Source: an uncultured Eubacteriales bacterium
GTDB taxonomy: Bacteria > Bacillota > Clostridia > Lachnospirales > Anaerotignaceae
DNA: 37,885 bases
Assembly (NCBI GenBank): GCA_900546215.1
Contig: URCD01000013.1
Coordinates: 1 to 37,885, forward strand
Direction: 5' to 3'
Below the pieces are notes generated by a model. That model saw only the letters and a list, made by a program, of their open reading frames with translations. It was not told where the DNA came from and searched no databases. Every line of letters starts with the position of its first letter. Position 1 is the first letter of the stretch. Position numbers and translations under genes: made by a program. Below, piece by piece: positions 24,238-32,285 of the stretch.

Positions 24238-25248
24238 ATGAAAAAAATAATTAATAAACCTGAAAATTTTGTAGACGAGACTATGGAAGGTATCATACTT
24301 GCCTATGGTGACAAAGTAAAATTACTTAACGATGATAAAAGAATTCTTTTGACAAATCAGCCTGTAAATAAAGGTAAGGTAGGTATTGTTACTGCCGGAG
24401 GCAGCGGACATCTTCCTACGTTTTTAGGATATGTTGGACAGGGTCTTATCGACGGCTGTGCAGTAGGAAATGTATTTGCTTCTCCTTCAGCACAGAAAAT
24501 GGCTGATATGATTAAAGCGTGTGACTACGGCAGCGGAGTCCTTTGTCTCTATGGAAATTACGGCGGAGATAAAATGAATTTTGAAATGGCTTGCGAAACC
24601 GTTGATTTTGATGATGTAAAAACTGCTCAGGTTAGAGTATATGACGACGTGGCGTCAAGCCCAGTTGAAAATTCCGATAAGCGACGCGGCGTAGCCGGAT
24701 TACTATATGCTTTTAAGATTGCAGGAGCAGCGGCTGAAAAAATGATGTCCCTTGAAGAGGTTGTTGCAGTTACTGAAAAGGCTCTTTCGAATATAAAGAC
24801 TATGGGTGTAGCTACAAGCCCATGTATTGTTCCAGAGGTAGGAAAGCCTACTTTCTCAATTGATGAGGACAAGATTGAGATTGGCATGGGTATTCATGGT
24901 GAGCCGGGTATTGAAATAAGAGAAATGATGACAGCTGACGAAATAGCTGAGCTTACATTTAATAAGATTACAGAAGAAATGCCTTTAAATGAGGGCGATG
25001 AGGTTTCAGTTCTCATTAACGGACTTGGGGCAACTCCTTTGGAAGAGCTTCTTATTGTATACCGCAAGGTTCATATGCTTCTTCAGGATAAGGGAGTTAA
25101 GGTAGTTATGCCTCATATAGGCGAATATGCAACATCAATGGAGATGTCGGGACTTTCACTCACTTTGTTTAAACTTGATGAAGAACTTAAGGAACTGCTT
25201 GTCAGCCCTGCGGCTTCACCATTTTATACAAATTTAAATAAGAGGTAG
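24238..25248 (+). CDS. Dihydroxyacetone kinase-like subunit DhaK
   Basis: A 336-residue DhaK-fold protein. In this family the substrate carbonyl binds covalently to a histidine: here His220 in GMGIHGEPGI. Other marks: TAGGSGHLPTFLGYVG (His58), NYGGDKMNFEMA (Asp111), DKRRGVAGLLYAFKIAGAAAE, SPCIVPEVGKPTF and NGLGATPLEEL. The usual GGSGHEP reads GGSGHLP, and VYDDVASSPVENSDKRRG differs from classical PTS-type DhaK; both features recall the divergent DAK subgroup that includes tetrulose (erythrulose) kinases. The substrate may therefore be a triose, tetrose or related carbonyl compound. It is followed by dhaL after 10 bases; no dhaM is present. Confidence 0.88.
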   Translation: MKKIINKPENFVDETMEGIILAYGDKVKLLNDDKRILLTNQPVNKGKVGIVTAGGSGHLPTFLGYVGQGLIDGCAVGNVFASPSAQKMADMIKACDYGSGVLCLYGNYGGDKMNFEMACETVDFDDVKTAQVRVYDDVASSPVENSDKRRGVAGLLYAFKIAGAAAEKMMSLEEVVAVTEKALSNIKTMGVATSPCIVPEVGKPTFSIDEDKIEIGMGIHGEPGIEIREMMTADEIAELTFNKITEEMPLNEGDEVSVLINGLGATPLEELLIVYRKVHMLLQDKGVKVVMPHIGEYATSMEMSGLSLTLFKLDEELKELLVSPAASPFYTNLNKR

Positions 25249-25258
25249 GAGGAAATAT

Positions 25259-25876
25259 ATGAACTACGACTCTTTAAAAAAAATAATAACAGGCATCAGC
25301 GATATTATGGCTGAAAATAAGGACTATCTTGTGTCACTTGACCAGCAGAACGGTGACGGAGACTTAGGAATTTCGATGGCTTCAGGCTACAAAGCTGTTA
25401 AAGATTACGTTGATGAGACAGACGAGCGTGATTTAGGTAAACTGCTTATGAAATGTTCATCTGTATTTAACGAGGCCGCGCCTTCGTCTCTTGGTACAAT
25501 AACATCATTTGGTTTTATGGGAATGGCAAAGGCTCTTAAGGGAAAAGAAGAAGCAGATCTTGTTGAGTGTGCTGACGCTCTTGACGCCGGATTAAATAAA
25601 ATTATGGAAAAGGCCAACTCCAAACCGGGAGAAAAAACTATCCTTGATGCGCTTTATCCCGCAATTGAAGCTTTAAAGGCCAATGCAGGCGGAGACAAGG
25701 TTACAGCCTTGAAATTAGCTGCCGAAGCTGCCGCACAGGGAAGTGAAAATACAAAGAATATGCGTTCTGTACATGGCAGAGCTGCCTATTATGCAGAAAA
25801 GAGCATAGGTACTCTTGACGGAGGCTCGGTTGTAGGAAAGCTTATTTTCGAAGCAATCTATAAGTGCTATTGTTAG
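25259..25876 (+). CDS. Dihydroxyacetone kinase-like subunit DhaL
   Basis: A 205-residue nucleotide-binding subunit. The Mg-ADP/ATP site is visible as LDQQNGDGDLGISM (Asp28, Asp33, Asp35), followed by SSLGTITSFG, KPGEKTILDAL and the C-terminal HGRAAYYAEKSIGTLDGGS. ATG 25259 follows AGGAGG. With DhaK it would form a kinase. Since no DhaM phosphotransferase is encoded nearby, ATP is a more likely donor than PEP, unless DhaM lies elsewhere in the genome. Confidence 0.9.
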   Translation: MNYDSLKKIITGISDIMAENKDYLVSLDQQNGDGDLGISMASGYKAVKDYVDETDERDLGKLLMKCSSVFNEAAPSSLGTITSFGFMGMAKALKGKEEADLVECADALDAGLNKIMEKANSKPGEKTILDALYPAIEALKANAGGDKVTALKLAAEAAAQGSENTKNMRSVHGRAAYYAEKSIGTLDGGSVVGKLIFEAIYKCYC

Positions 25877-25888
25877 GAGGGGTTCTTT

Positions 25889-27160
25889 GTGGACAGAAGT
25901 CTCTATGAGAATTATTTAGAAATTCTCTCGAGCGAGCTTATACCAGCGCTGGGCTGTACTGAGCCTATTGCGATAGCATATGCAGCGGCAAAAGTCCGTG
26001 AAATACTTGGATGTATGCCTCAATCAATTCATATTGCCTGCAGCGGTAACATCATTAAGAATGTTAAGGGTGTTACTGTACCAAATTCAGGAGGACTTAA
26101 GGGGATTGATGTAGCTGCCGTGTTAGGCGTAGTAGGCGGAGATGCAGACAAAAAGCTCGAGGTTCTCAATTCTGTAACCAAGAATGATATAGAAAAAACA
26201 AAGGAACTCGTTTCCCAAAACTATTGCAGCTGTGGAATATTAGACGGAGAAGAAAATCTTGATATTATAGCAGAAGCAAAATCTGGAAACGAAACGGCTT
26301 TGGTTGAGATTAAATCTTATCATACAAACATTGTACGGATTGAGAAAAACGGCAAGATTATTTATTCAAAAGAGGATACTTTGGATAATAAAAAGACTGT
26401 TGATAAAAGCAGATTAAATGTAAAGGATATTCTTGCCTTTGCTGATGAAGTCAAAATTGAAGATATTGAACCCATTATAAAACGACAGATAGAGGTTAAC
26501 TTGGCTATTTCTGATAAGGGACTGGAGGAAAAATTCGGCGCTGAGGTCGGACGTACAATTTTAAAGTACAATGATTCTCAAGATGTTAGGATAAAAGCAA
26601 AAGCAATGGCAGCTGCTGGCAGTGATGCACGTATGAGCGGCTGCGCAATGCCTGTGGTAATTAATTCGGGAAGCGGTAATCAGGGATTAACTGTTTCTAT
26701 ACCTGTTATCGTATACGCGAGGGAAAAAAATTTCTCCAATGAGGAACTTTATAGGGCACTTGTTGTATCTAACCTTATTTCACTTCATCAGAAACGCTAT
26801 ATAGGAAACCTATCAGCATACTGCGGCGCAACCAGTGCGGGATGTGCGGCTGCATGCGGCATAGCTTATCTTGACCACAGTTCATATGAGGTTATTTGCA
26901 ATACAATTATTAACTCCATATGTACTATAGGAGGAATGGTATGCGATGGCGCCAAAAGCTCCTGTGCAGGTAAAATTGCATCAGCGGTGGAAGCGGGGAT
27001 ACTTGCGTACAGCATGGCTAAGGATGGCAAGGTCTACGGCCCCGGAGAGGGACTTGTCGGAGTGGATATTGAAGAGACAATCAGTAATATCGGAAGAATG
27101 GGTCGTGACGGAATGAAGTCCACAGACCTTGAAATTCTAAACATTATGATTGGCAACTAA
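25889..27160 (+). CDS. L-cysteine desulfidase family protein (CyuA/YhaM-like)
   Basis: A 423-residue cytoplasmic protein of the UPF0597/CyuA family, which uses an Fe-S cluster to convert L-cysteine to pyruvate, ammonia and sulfide. Marks: ALGCTEPIAIA (Cys23), VPNSGGLKGID, SGSGNQGLTVSIPVI (residues 260-274) and a C-terminal cysteine set, Cys312 (AYCGATSAG), Cys319, Cys323, Cys352 and Cys359 (VCDGAKSSCAGK). These include the likely cluster ligands. Start GTG 25889 follows AGGAGGGG, 12 bases after dhaL. Its place behind the thiazoline-hydrolase-like genes is the main reason to think the operon works on a cysteine derivative. Action on serine cannot be excluded. Confidence 0.88.
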   Translation: MDRSLYENYLEILSSELIPALGCTEPIAIAYAAAKVREILGCMPQSIHIACSGNIIKNVKGVTVPNSGGLKGIDVAAVLGVVGGDADKKLEVLNSVTKNDIEKTKELVSQNYCSCGILDGEENLDIIAEAKSGNETALVEIKSYHTNIVRIEKNGKIIYSKEDTLDNKKTVDKSRLNVKDILAFADEVKIEDIEPIIKRQIEVNLAISDKGLEEKFGAEVGRTILKYNDSQDVRIKAKAMAAAGSDARMSGCAMPVVINSGSGNQGLTVSIPVIVYAREKNFSNEELYRALVVSNLISLHQKRYIGNLSAYCGATSAGCAAACGIAYLDHSSYEVICNTIINSICTIGGMVCDGAKSSCAGKIASAVEAGILAYSMAKDGKVYGPGEGLVGVDIEETISNIGRMGRDGMKSTDLEILNIMIGN

Positions 27161-27228
27161 AGAAAAATATTTGTTATAGAATACAGGGCGTATTTTATAT
27201 AATAAACTATTTAAAGGGAGGCAATATT

Positions 27229-28431
27229 ATGAAAAAATTTCTATCATGTGTGCTGGCTACTGCTATGCTCGTTGGAGTATTAGCTGGATGCGGCAACAGC
27301 AGCTCCAATGCACCTGCTGACGACAAGGAAGAGCAGACCCAAAGCGATGAGGGCTCTACAGACCCTATATATTTCGCTTGGTACGGACCTATGACAGGCG
27401 ACAGTAAGCAGTACGGTGATACAGAGAAAGTAGCTGTAGAGCTTGCACTTGAAAAAATCAACGGAGAAAACGGCGGACTTCTTGGCGGACGTGAGCTCAT
27501 TGTAGATTTCTATGATGATAAGAACGATGCAAAAGAGGCTGTTACAATCGCAAACAAAATTGTTGGTGAGGGCAAATATACAGCAGTTGTCGGCGGATTC
27601 GGTTCAACACCTTCAATGGCTGCAGCTCCTATCTACGAGGAAGCTCAAATAATCAACTATTCACCTACATCATCTCATGCAGACTATTCATCACTTGGCG
27701 ACTTTATTTTCAGAAATACGCCTACACAGTCTCTTGAGACAACAGCTTATGCTGACTATGTTTACACAGACCTTGGAATTAAAACAGTTTGCATACTTAA
27801 TGTTAATGACGACTGGGGCAACAATATAGCTAAGATTTTTACAGAAAGATTTGAAGAACTCGGCGGACAGGTTCTCAGCACAGAGTCATACCTTCCTAAC
27901 CAGACAACAGACTTCACTCCTATGATTTCTAAAGCTAAAACTTTAGAGCCTGAAGCATTCTTCCCTGTAGCATACTATCAGGATTCAGCAAATATTCTTA
28001 AACAGGCTGACAGCCTTGACTTTGATGTACAGATGATTCTTTCAAGCTCAACACTTAAACAGGAACTTCTTGACCTTGCAGGCGATCTTGCAAACGGATG
28101 TTTCTTAATGAACTGCTACACACCTGATATCGGTACTGACAGATTTAAAGAAGTTATTGGCGCATATGAGGAGCGTACAGGTAAAACAGGTGATGCATTT
28201 GTAATGCAGACATACGACGTAGTTATGCAGCTTGCAACAGCTATAGAAGAAGCTGGCACAGCTGACCCTGTTGCAGTTAGAGACGTACTTGATGGTATGA
28301 CATATGAATGTCTTGCTGGTACATATACAATGAACGAAGTCGGCGACGCAGTTAGACCTTTACAGCCTATCAGAGTTATTGATGGAGCATTTGTAAATAT
28401 CTCAGCTGGAGACCCTTCAAAAACAGAATAA
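27229..28431 (+). CDS. ABC transporter substrate-binding lipoprotein (LivJ/LivK family)
   Basis: A 400-residue lipoprotein. The signal peptide ends in the lipobox LAGC with lipidated Cys21, followed by a Ser/Asp/Glu-rich linker to residue 43. The rest is a type I periplasmic-binding fold: FAWYGPMTGDSKQYGDT, GGRELIVDFYDDKNDAKEAV, VGGFGSTPSMAAAPIYEEA and SPTSSHADYSSLGDFIF. It supplies ligand specificity for LivHMGF and is tethered outside the membrane. A 68-base gap with GGGAGG separates it from cyuA, so an additional promoter is possible though none is clear. A strong terminator follows. Confidence 0.94.
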   Translation: MKKFLSCVLATAMLVGVLAGCGNSSSNAPADDKEEQTQSDEGSTDPIYFAWYGPMTGDSKQYGDTEKVAVELALEKINGENGGLLGGRELIVDFYDDKNDAKEAVTIANKIVGEGKYTAVVGGFGSTPSMAAAPIYEEAQIINYSPTSSHADYSSLGDFIFRNTPTQSLETTAYADYVYTDLGIKTVCILNVNDDWGNNIAKIFTERFEELGGQVLSTESYLPNQTTDFTPMISKAKTLEPEAFFPVAYYQDSANILKQADSLDFDVQMILSSSTLKQELLDLAGDLANGCFLMNCYTPDIGTDRFKEVIGAYEERTGKTGDAFVMQTYDVVMQLATAIEEAGTADPVAVRDVLDGMTYECLAGTYTMNEVGDAVRPLQPIRVIDGAFVNISAGDPSKTE

Positions 28432-28440
28432 TTTTATAAT

Positions 28441-28473
28441 AAAAAAAGCGGTTCATATGAACCGCTTTTTTTT
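28441..28473. terminator. Terminator at the end of the operon, bidirectional
   Basis: An uninterrupted palindrome from 28441 to 28472 (seven A, GCGGTTCATATGAACCGC, then T run to 28473). It ends the operon and lies 3 bases from the stop of the convergent minus-strand gene. Confidence 0.93.
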
Positions 28474-28475
28474 AA

Positions 28476-29603
28476 TTAATCCGAAAAACGTTTTCCGTGG
28501 TCGCTGACCGCTTTAGCTATTTCAAAACCACTATCAAATATAAAGCTATATAACCCTTCATCAAAATTCTCTTGGGGATAGTGGGAGAATGTGCTGATGA
28601 GCTTGTCTTTAATGTTAGCATTATAGTAAAATAGTGCCTTCTCAAGCAGGCCTCCCTTTGTAGCGTGGCAGGAATTATTGTATTCAATTTCACTCTCAGT
28701 CAGAAGCTGAGCTGATTGAAGAAAAATATCAATTTGAGGAATAAGTATGTTTTTGCCTAGGCTTTCTTCCATATTTTCAGATATATAAAAGCTTAACATA
28801 CCATTAGTCCACTCTGAGATTATTTTGCCAAGAATTGAATCAAGACTGCTGACTCCTATAAGAGAACAGGGCAGTGAATTTTCAATACAGCGAGAATTGT
28901 TTTTAAGAAACGAGTATCTCATTGAACCTGCAATTTCAGAAAACGATACTTTTCCATTATTTGAAAGGCTAATGCCTGTACTGATGGCTATTGCAAGCTC
29001 CTCTGAAATATGGCTTCCCACAAATCCTCCCAGCATTGTACTAAACTGCTTGGAAGGAACAGTTAGGGTGTATCCTATAGGCGAAAAGAAATCAACGAGA
29101 CGTTCATAATTATTTTTAGGCCAAGGATGTCCATCAGGAAAATTAAATATAGTGTAGCTTTCCTTTGCAATATTTCTTCCCTTTAAGCTAGACGCCATAT
29201 TTGGCAATATATTAACCACGTTTATATCATTTCCTATTGTATCAATATAAAATTTCCCGTCAGGAGAGGGAGGAAACGCATAAAGGTCCGGTAATTGCAT
29301 TTCCTTATTTCTGAGACCGGAATAATAGGGGGTTAATATATCTTTTGCCATTGATTTAGCGGCAGAAGGAGGCGGAGAAAAGAAAATTATATCAGGCTCA
29401 AAATTAACCAGCATGTTAAAGTAGTCCTGACACTGTACAGGAAAACCCATAGCCTCCGATTTCCTTTTTGTTGTCTCCGCAGTTGCTGTAGAGGCTACTA
29501 TATTGTTTTGCAGGTTGTCGCCCAAGATATGGTGGTAGCATGGTTTAAGATAGCTCATTAGAAACCCCATACCTATAATTGCAATTTTAGGCTTATCAGA
29601 CAT
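28476..29603 (-). CDS. Rossmann-fold NAD(P)-binding protein distantly like pyrroline-5-carboxylate reductase
   Basis: A 375-residue protein beginning IAIIGMGFLMSYL, a glycine-motif nucleotide-binding start (GxGxxx with only two of the usual glycines). The order of elements recalls ProC: a strand with DIIFFSPPPSAA, then VVNILPNMASS where ProC has MPNTPA, and a C-terminal helical domain with a SCHATKGGLLEKAL segment at the ProC C-terminal active-site position. The length exceeds ProC (about 270) by a hundred residues. No reaction can be assigned. ATG 29603 has AAAGGGG 8 bases upstream. It may share a transcript with the upstream DUF554 gene, which ends 25 bases before it. Confidence 0.65.
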   Translation of the reverse strand: MSDKPKIAIIGMGFLMSYLKPCYHHILGDNLQNNIVASTATAETTKRKSEAMGFPVQCQDYFNMLVNFEPDIIFFSPPPSAAKSMAKDILTPYYSGLRNKEMQLPDLYAFPPSPDGKFYIDTIGNDINVVNILPNMASSLKGRNIAKESYTIFNFPDGHPWPKNNYERLVDFFSPIGYTLTVPSKQFSTMLGGFVGSHISEELAIAISTGISLSNNGKVSFSEIAGSMRYSFLKNNSRCIENSLPCSLIGVSSLDSILGKIISEWTNGMLSFYISENMEESLGKNILIPQIDIFLQSAQLLTESEIEYNNSCHATKGGLLEKALFYYNANIKDKLISTFSHYPQENFDEGLYSFIFDSGFEIAKAVSDHGKRFSD

Positions 29604-29627
29604 TTTTTTACCCCTTTCTATATTTCA

Positions 29628-30317
29628 TTATATGATTGATATTATGTAGCATAGTATTGGCGCTATGGCTATAGCTGGAAGCATGTTGGCAATTTTGAGC
29701 TTTGTTATATCGAGCAGGTTGAGGCCTAATCCAATTATCATAACAGAGCCGGCGCATATCATTTCTGCTATGGCTGCATCTGTAAGAATCGGTGCGATAA
29801 AATTAGCTAGAAGTACGATTGCTCCCTGAAATATAAATACGAAGGCAGATGAAAGAAGTACGCCTATCCCAAGACTGACGGACAGCATAGCCGATGAAAA
29901 AAAGTCAAGCATAGATTTTGTAAAAAGCATTTCATTGTCTCCAGTAAGACCGGCATTAAGAGAGCCGACTATTGTCATTGCCCCAATACAAAAAAGGAGT
30001 GAGGCGGTGACAAAGCCCTTACTTATAGAAACAGTTTCTTTGCCTTTACTAAACTTTTTTTCAACAAAATTTCCAAGCCTGTTTATTTTATCATCTATAT
30101 CAATTAAGGTGCCTATTGCAATTCCAAATACCATAGATATTATAAGAATTAAAGTGTTTTCTCCCTTTAAAGAACCGGATACGCCAATATAAAATGTACA
30201 TAGCCCTATTCCTTTCATTATAGCAGATGATACTCTGTCTGGTATACCTTTTTTGAAAAGAAGGCCTACAGCGCTTCCAAGGATTACAGTTATTGTATTT
30301 ACAACTACGCCTAACAT
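29628..30317 (-). CDS. DUF554 family membrane protein (YdfK/YqgA-like)
   Basis: A 229-residue membrane protein with about seven hydrophobic segments. The start MLGVVVNTITVILGSAVGLLFKKGIP and the CIGAMTIVGSLNAGLTGD segment are diagnostic of DUF554, whose function is unknown. The start is ATG 30317 with TGGAGGTA 6 bases upstream, not the ATG at 30335, which would include that site. A promoter is visible at 30346-30374. Confidence 0.9.
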   Translation of the reverse strand: MLGVVVNTITVILGSAVGLLFKKGIPDRVSSAIMKGIGLCTFYIGVSGSLKGENTLILIISMVFGIAIGTLIDIDDKINRLGNFVEKKFSKGKETVSISKGFVTASLLFCIGAMTIVGSLNAGLTGDNEMLFTKSMLDFFSSAMLSVSLGIGVLLSSAFVFIFQGAIVLLANFIAPILTDAAIAEMICAGSVMIIGLGLNLLDITKLKIANMLPAIAIAPILCYIISII

Positions 30318-30345
30318 AAAATACCTCCATAACATATTTCACTAT

Positions 30346-30374
30346 ATATTACCAAAATACTTCTATAATGTAAA
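30346..30374 (-). promoter_or_regulatory. Promoter of the DUF554 gene
   Basis: On the minus strand TTTACA (30374-30369), 17-base spacer, TAATAT (30351-30346), about 30 bases before the start codon. Confidence 0.5.
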
Positions 30375-30455
30375 GCAATAATAGGATAAAATAAACTAAA
30401 AGAATATAATCATTATTTGCAAACGAGCTAAGAGCCTTGAATTATAATTTTTAAA

Positions 30456-30481
30456 GAAAAAAACCTGAGCGTAAGCCCAGG
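30456..30481 (-). terminator. Rho-independent terminator of the DEAD-box helicase gene
   Basis: Read on the minus strand: CCTGGGC (30481-30475), loop TTAC, GCTCAGG (30470-30464) with one G-U pair, then a run of seven T (30463-30457). It starts 10 bases after the helicase stop codon. Confidence 0.85.
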
Positions 30482-30491
30482 CTTTTGATTT

Positions 30492-32090
30492 TTACTTCTT
30501 TTTAGCAACTTCAATATTTATTTTTTTACCTTTTATTTTGTTGTTTTTCATGGCAACAATAACATCCTTAGCATATTCTGCAGGAACATCTACAAAGGTA
30601 TAATCATCATAAATATCAACATGGCCTATTGACTTTCCGGGGATTCCAGCTTCTCCAGCGAATGCACCTACAATATCCTTTGCTCTTATTTTATTTTTCT
30701 TACCTGCATTTACAAAGAGACGAACCATATTTTCTCCTGAGTCTCCATATGCTTCGGTATCAGAAAAATTAATGTCATCATCTATTTCAGATGAAATAAG
30801 ATCCTTAAGACTTATTTTAAGAAGAGCGGCTGCTATGTCGGTCGCGGCAACGTCATCGTCATTTACCATGTTGTCAACAATATCAATGTATTTGCCAAGG
30901 CCGCCTTCATCTATAACCTCTTTTACATGCTCAAGGAAATTAGCGGTTTTGATTTCTTCTATATCACTGAGGGTAGGGAGTTTTTTCTGCACAATTTTTG
31001 TTTTTGTGTACCGCATAATATCACGCAGTTTGTAGATTTCCTTACCTACACAAAATGTAAAGGCTTTTCCGCTTTTTCCGGCTCGTCCGGTTCTTCCTAT
31101 AAGGTGAACATAATACTCATCGTCCTGAGGCACATCATAGTTAAAAACAATATCAACATCATCAACATCAATACCTCTGGCAGCAACGTCTGTGGCAACA
31201 AGTATTTCTATAGTTCCGTTTCTGAATTTCTGCATAACCTTATCGCGCTGGGGCTGTTTAAGGTCACCATGAAGCGCTTCAGCAAAATAGCCGCGCCCCT
31301 GAAGCTGCTCAACAACTTCATCAACACGTTTTTTAGTGTTGCAAAAAACAATTGACAGCTTTGGATTATGCATATCAATAATTCGGCAAAGTGCGTCAGG
31401 TTTGGTTTTTTCCTTAACGTCAAAATATGCCTGCTCAATATTTGGAACTGTGAGCTCTTTTCTTGTTACCTTAATGTATTCAGGATCAGTTAAATAACGT
31501 TTTGACAGGTCTAGAATTTCATTGCTCATTGTGGCTGAAAACATAACTGTCTGTCTTTCCTCAGGCATTTTGAGCATTATAGTTTCAATATCATCTCTAA
31601 ATCCCATATCTAGCATTTCATCAGCCTCATCAAGAACAACATATTTAACTGTGTTCATTTTTATTGTGTGGCGTCTCATATGGTCCATAACACGTCCGGG
31701 GGTTCCAATTATTATCTGAACTCCTTTTCTAAGAGCGGTTATCTGACGGTCAATAGGCTGCCCTCCATATATGGGAAGTACCTTTATATTTTCTTTGTAC
31801 TTAAGGAATTTCCTAAATTCCTCACTAACCTGTATAGCAAGCTCTCTCGTAGGACAAAGAATTAGTGCTTGAAGACCTTTATCCTCAGAATCAAGCATTT
31901 CAAGGCAAGGCAAGCCAAATGCTGCGGTTTTTCCTGTACCTGTCTGGGACTGGCCTATTATGTCGCGCCCCTCCATTATTATTGATATGGCCTGCGACTG
32001 TATAGGTGTGGCTTCTTCAAAGCCCATATCCTTCACGGCGCGGACGATATCATCCGATAAGTTCATTTCCTCAAATTTTAAATTATCCAT
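30492..32090 (-). CDS. DEAD-box ATP-dependent RNA helicase with DbpA-type RNA-binding domain
   Basis: A 532-residue helicase. Q motif FEEATPIQSQ, motif I SQTGTGKTAAFG, motif Ia PTRELAIQ, TPGRVMDHM, motif II VLDEADEM, motif III FSATM, motif V VATDVAARGIDVDDV and motif VI HLIGRTGRAGKSG are all intact. The C-terminal 75 residues (MVRLFVNAGKKNKIRAKDIV to the end) form the RRM-like DbpA domain found in DeaD/DbpA/CshA-type proteins acting in ribosome assembly or cold RNA remodelling. Start ATG 32090 follows AAAGGAAT; an earlier start at 32159 would run through the promoter. Its own promoter lies at 32131-32159. Confidence 0.94.
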   Translation of the reverse strand: MDNLKFEEMNLSDDIVRAVKDMGFEEATPIQSQAISIIMEGRDIIGQSQTGTGKTAAFGLPCLEMLDSEDKGLQALILCPTRELAIQVSEEFRKFLKYKENIKVLPIYGGQPIDRQITALRKGVQIIIGTPGRVMDHMRRHTIKMNTVKYVVLDEADEMLDMGFRDDIETIMLKMPEERQTVMFSATMSNEILDLSKRYLTDPEYIKVTRKELTVPNIEQAYFDVKEKTKPDALCRIIDMHNPKLSIVFCNTKKRVDEVVEQLQGRGYFAEALHGDLKQPQRDKVMQKFRNGTIEILVATDVAARGIDVDDVDIVFNYDVPQDDEYYVHLIGRTGRAGKSGKAFTFCVGKEIYKLRDIMRYTKTKIVQKKLPTLSDIEEIKTANFLEHVKEVIDEGGLGKYIDIVDNMVNDDDVAATDIAAALLKISLKDLISSEIDDDINFSDTEAYGDSGENMVRLFVNAGKKNKIRAKDIVGAFAGEAGIPGKSIGHVDIYDDYTFVDVPAEYAKDVIVAMKNNKIKGKKINIEVAKKK

Positions 32091-32130
32091 ATTATTCCTT
32101 TCAGTTTGTAATTCTCTAGCAAATGTACCT

Positions 32131-32159
32131 ATTATAACAGTGTAAAAAATAATTTGCAA
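32131..32159 (-). promoter_or_regulatory. Promoter of the DEAD-box helicase gene
   Basis: On the minus strand TTGCAA (32159-32154), 17-base spacer, perfect TATAAT (32136-32131). The leader is about 35 bases. Confidence 0.7.
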
Positions 32160-32218
32160 GTAAAAGATTTTTAGTTTATAATATTGCTGTCGAAATTTGT
32201 TAATAAAATTGTAACTTT

Positions 32219-32248
32219 TTGTTAACTAATGCACTGGATTTGTAAAAT
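32219..32248 (+). promoter_or_regulatory. Candidate promoter of the UppP-like gene
   Basis: TTGTTA at 32219-32224, 18-base spacer, TAAAAT at 32243-32248, about 38 bases before ATG 32286. Confidence 0.5.
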
Positions 32249-32285
32249 ACACTGCTTTTAGGCGGTAAAGATTGGAGAAACATTT

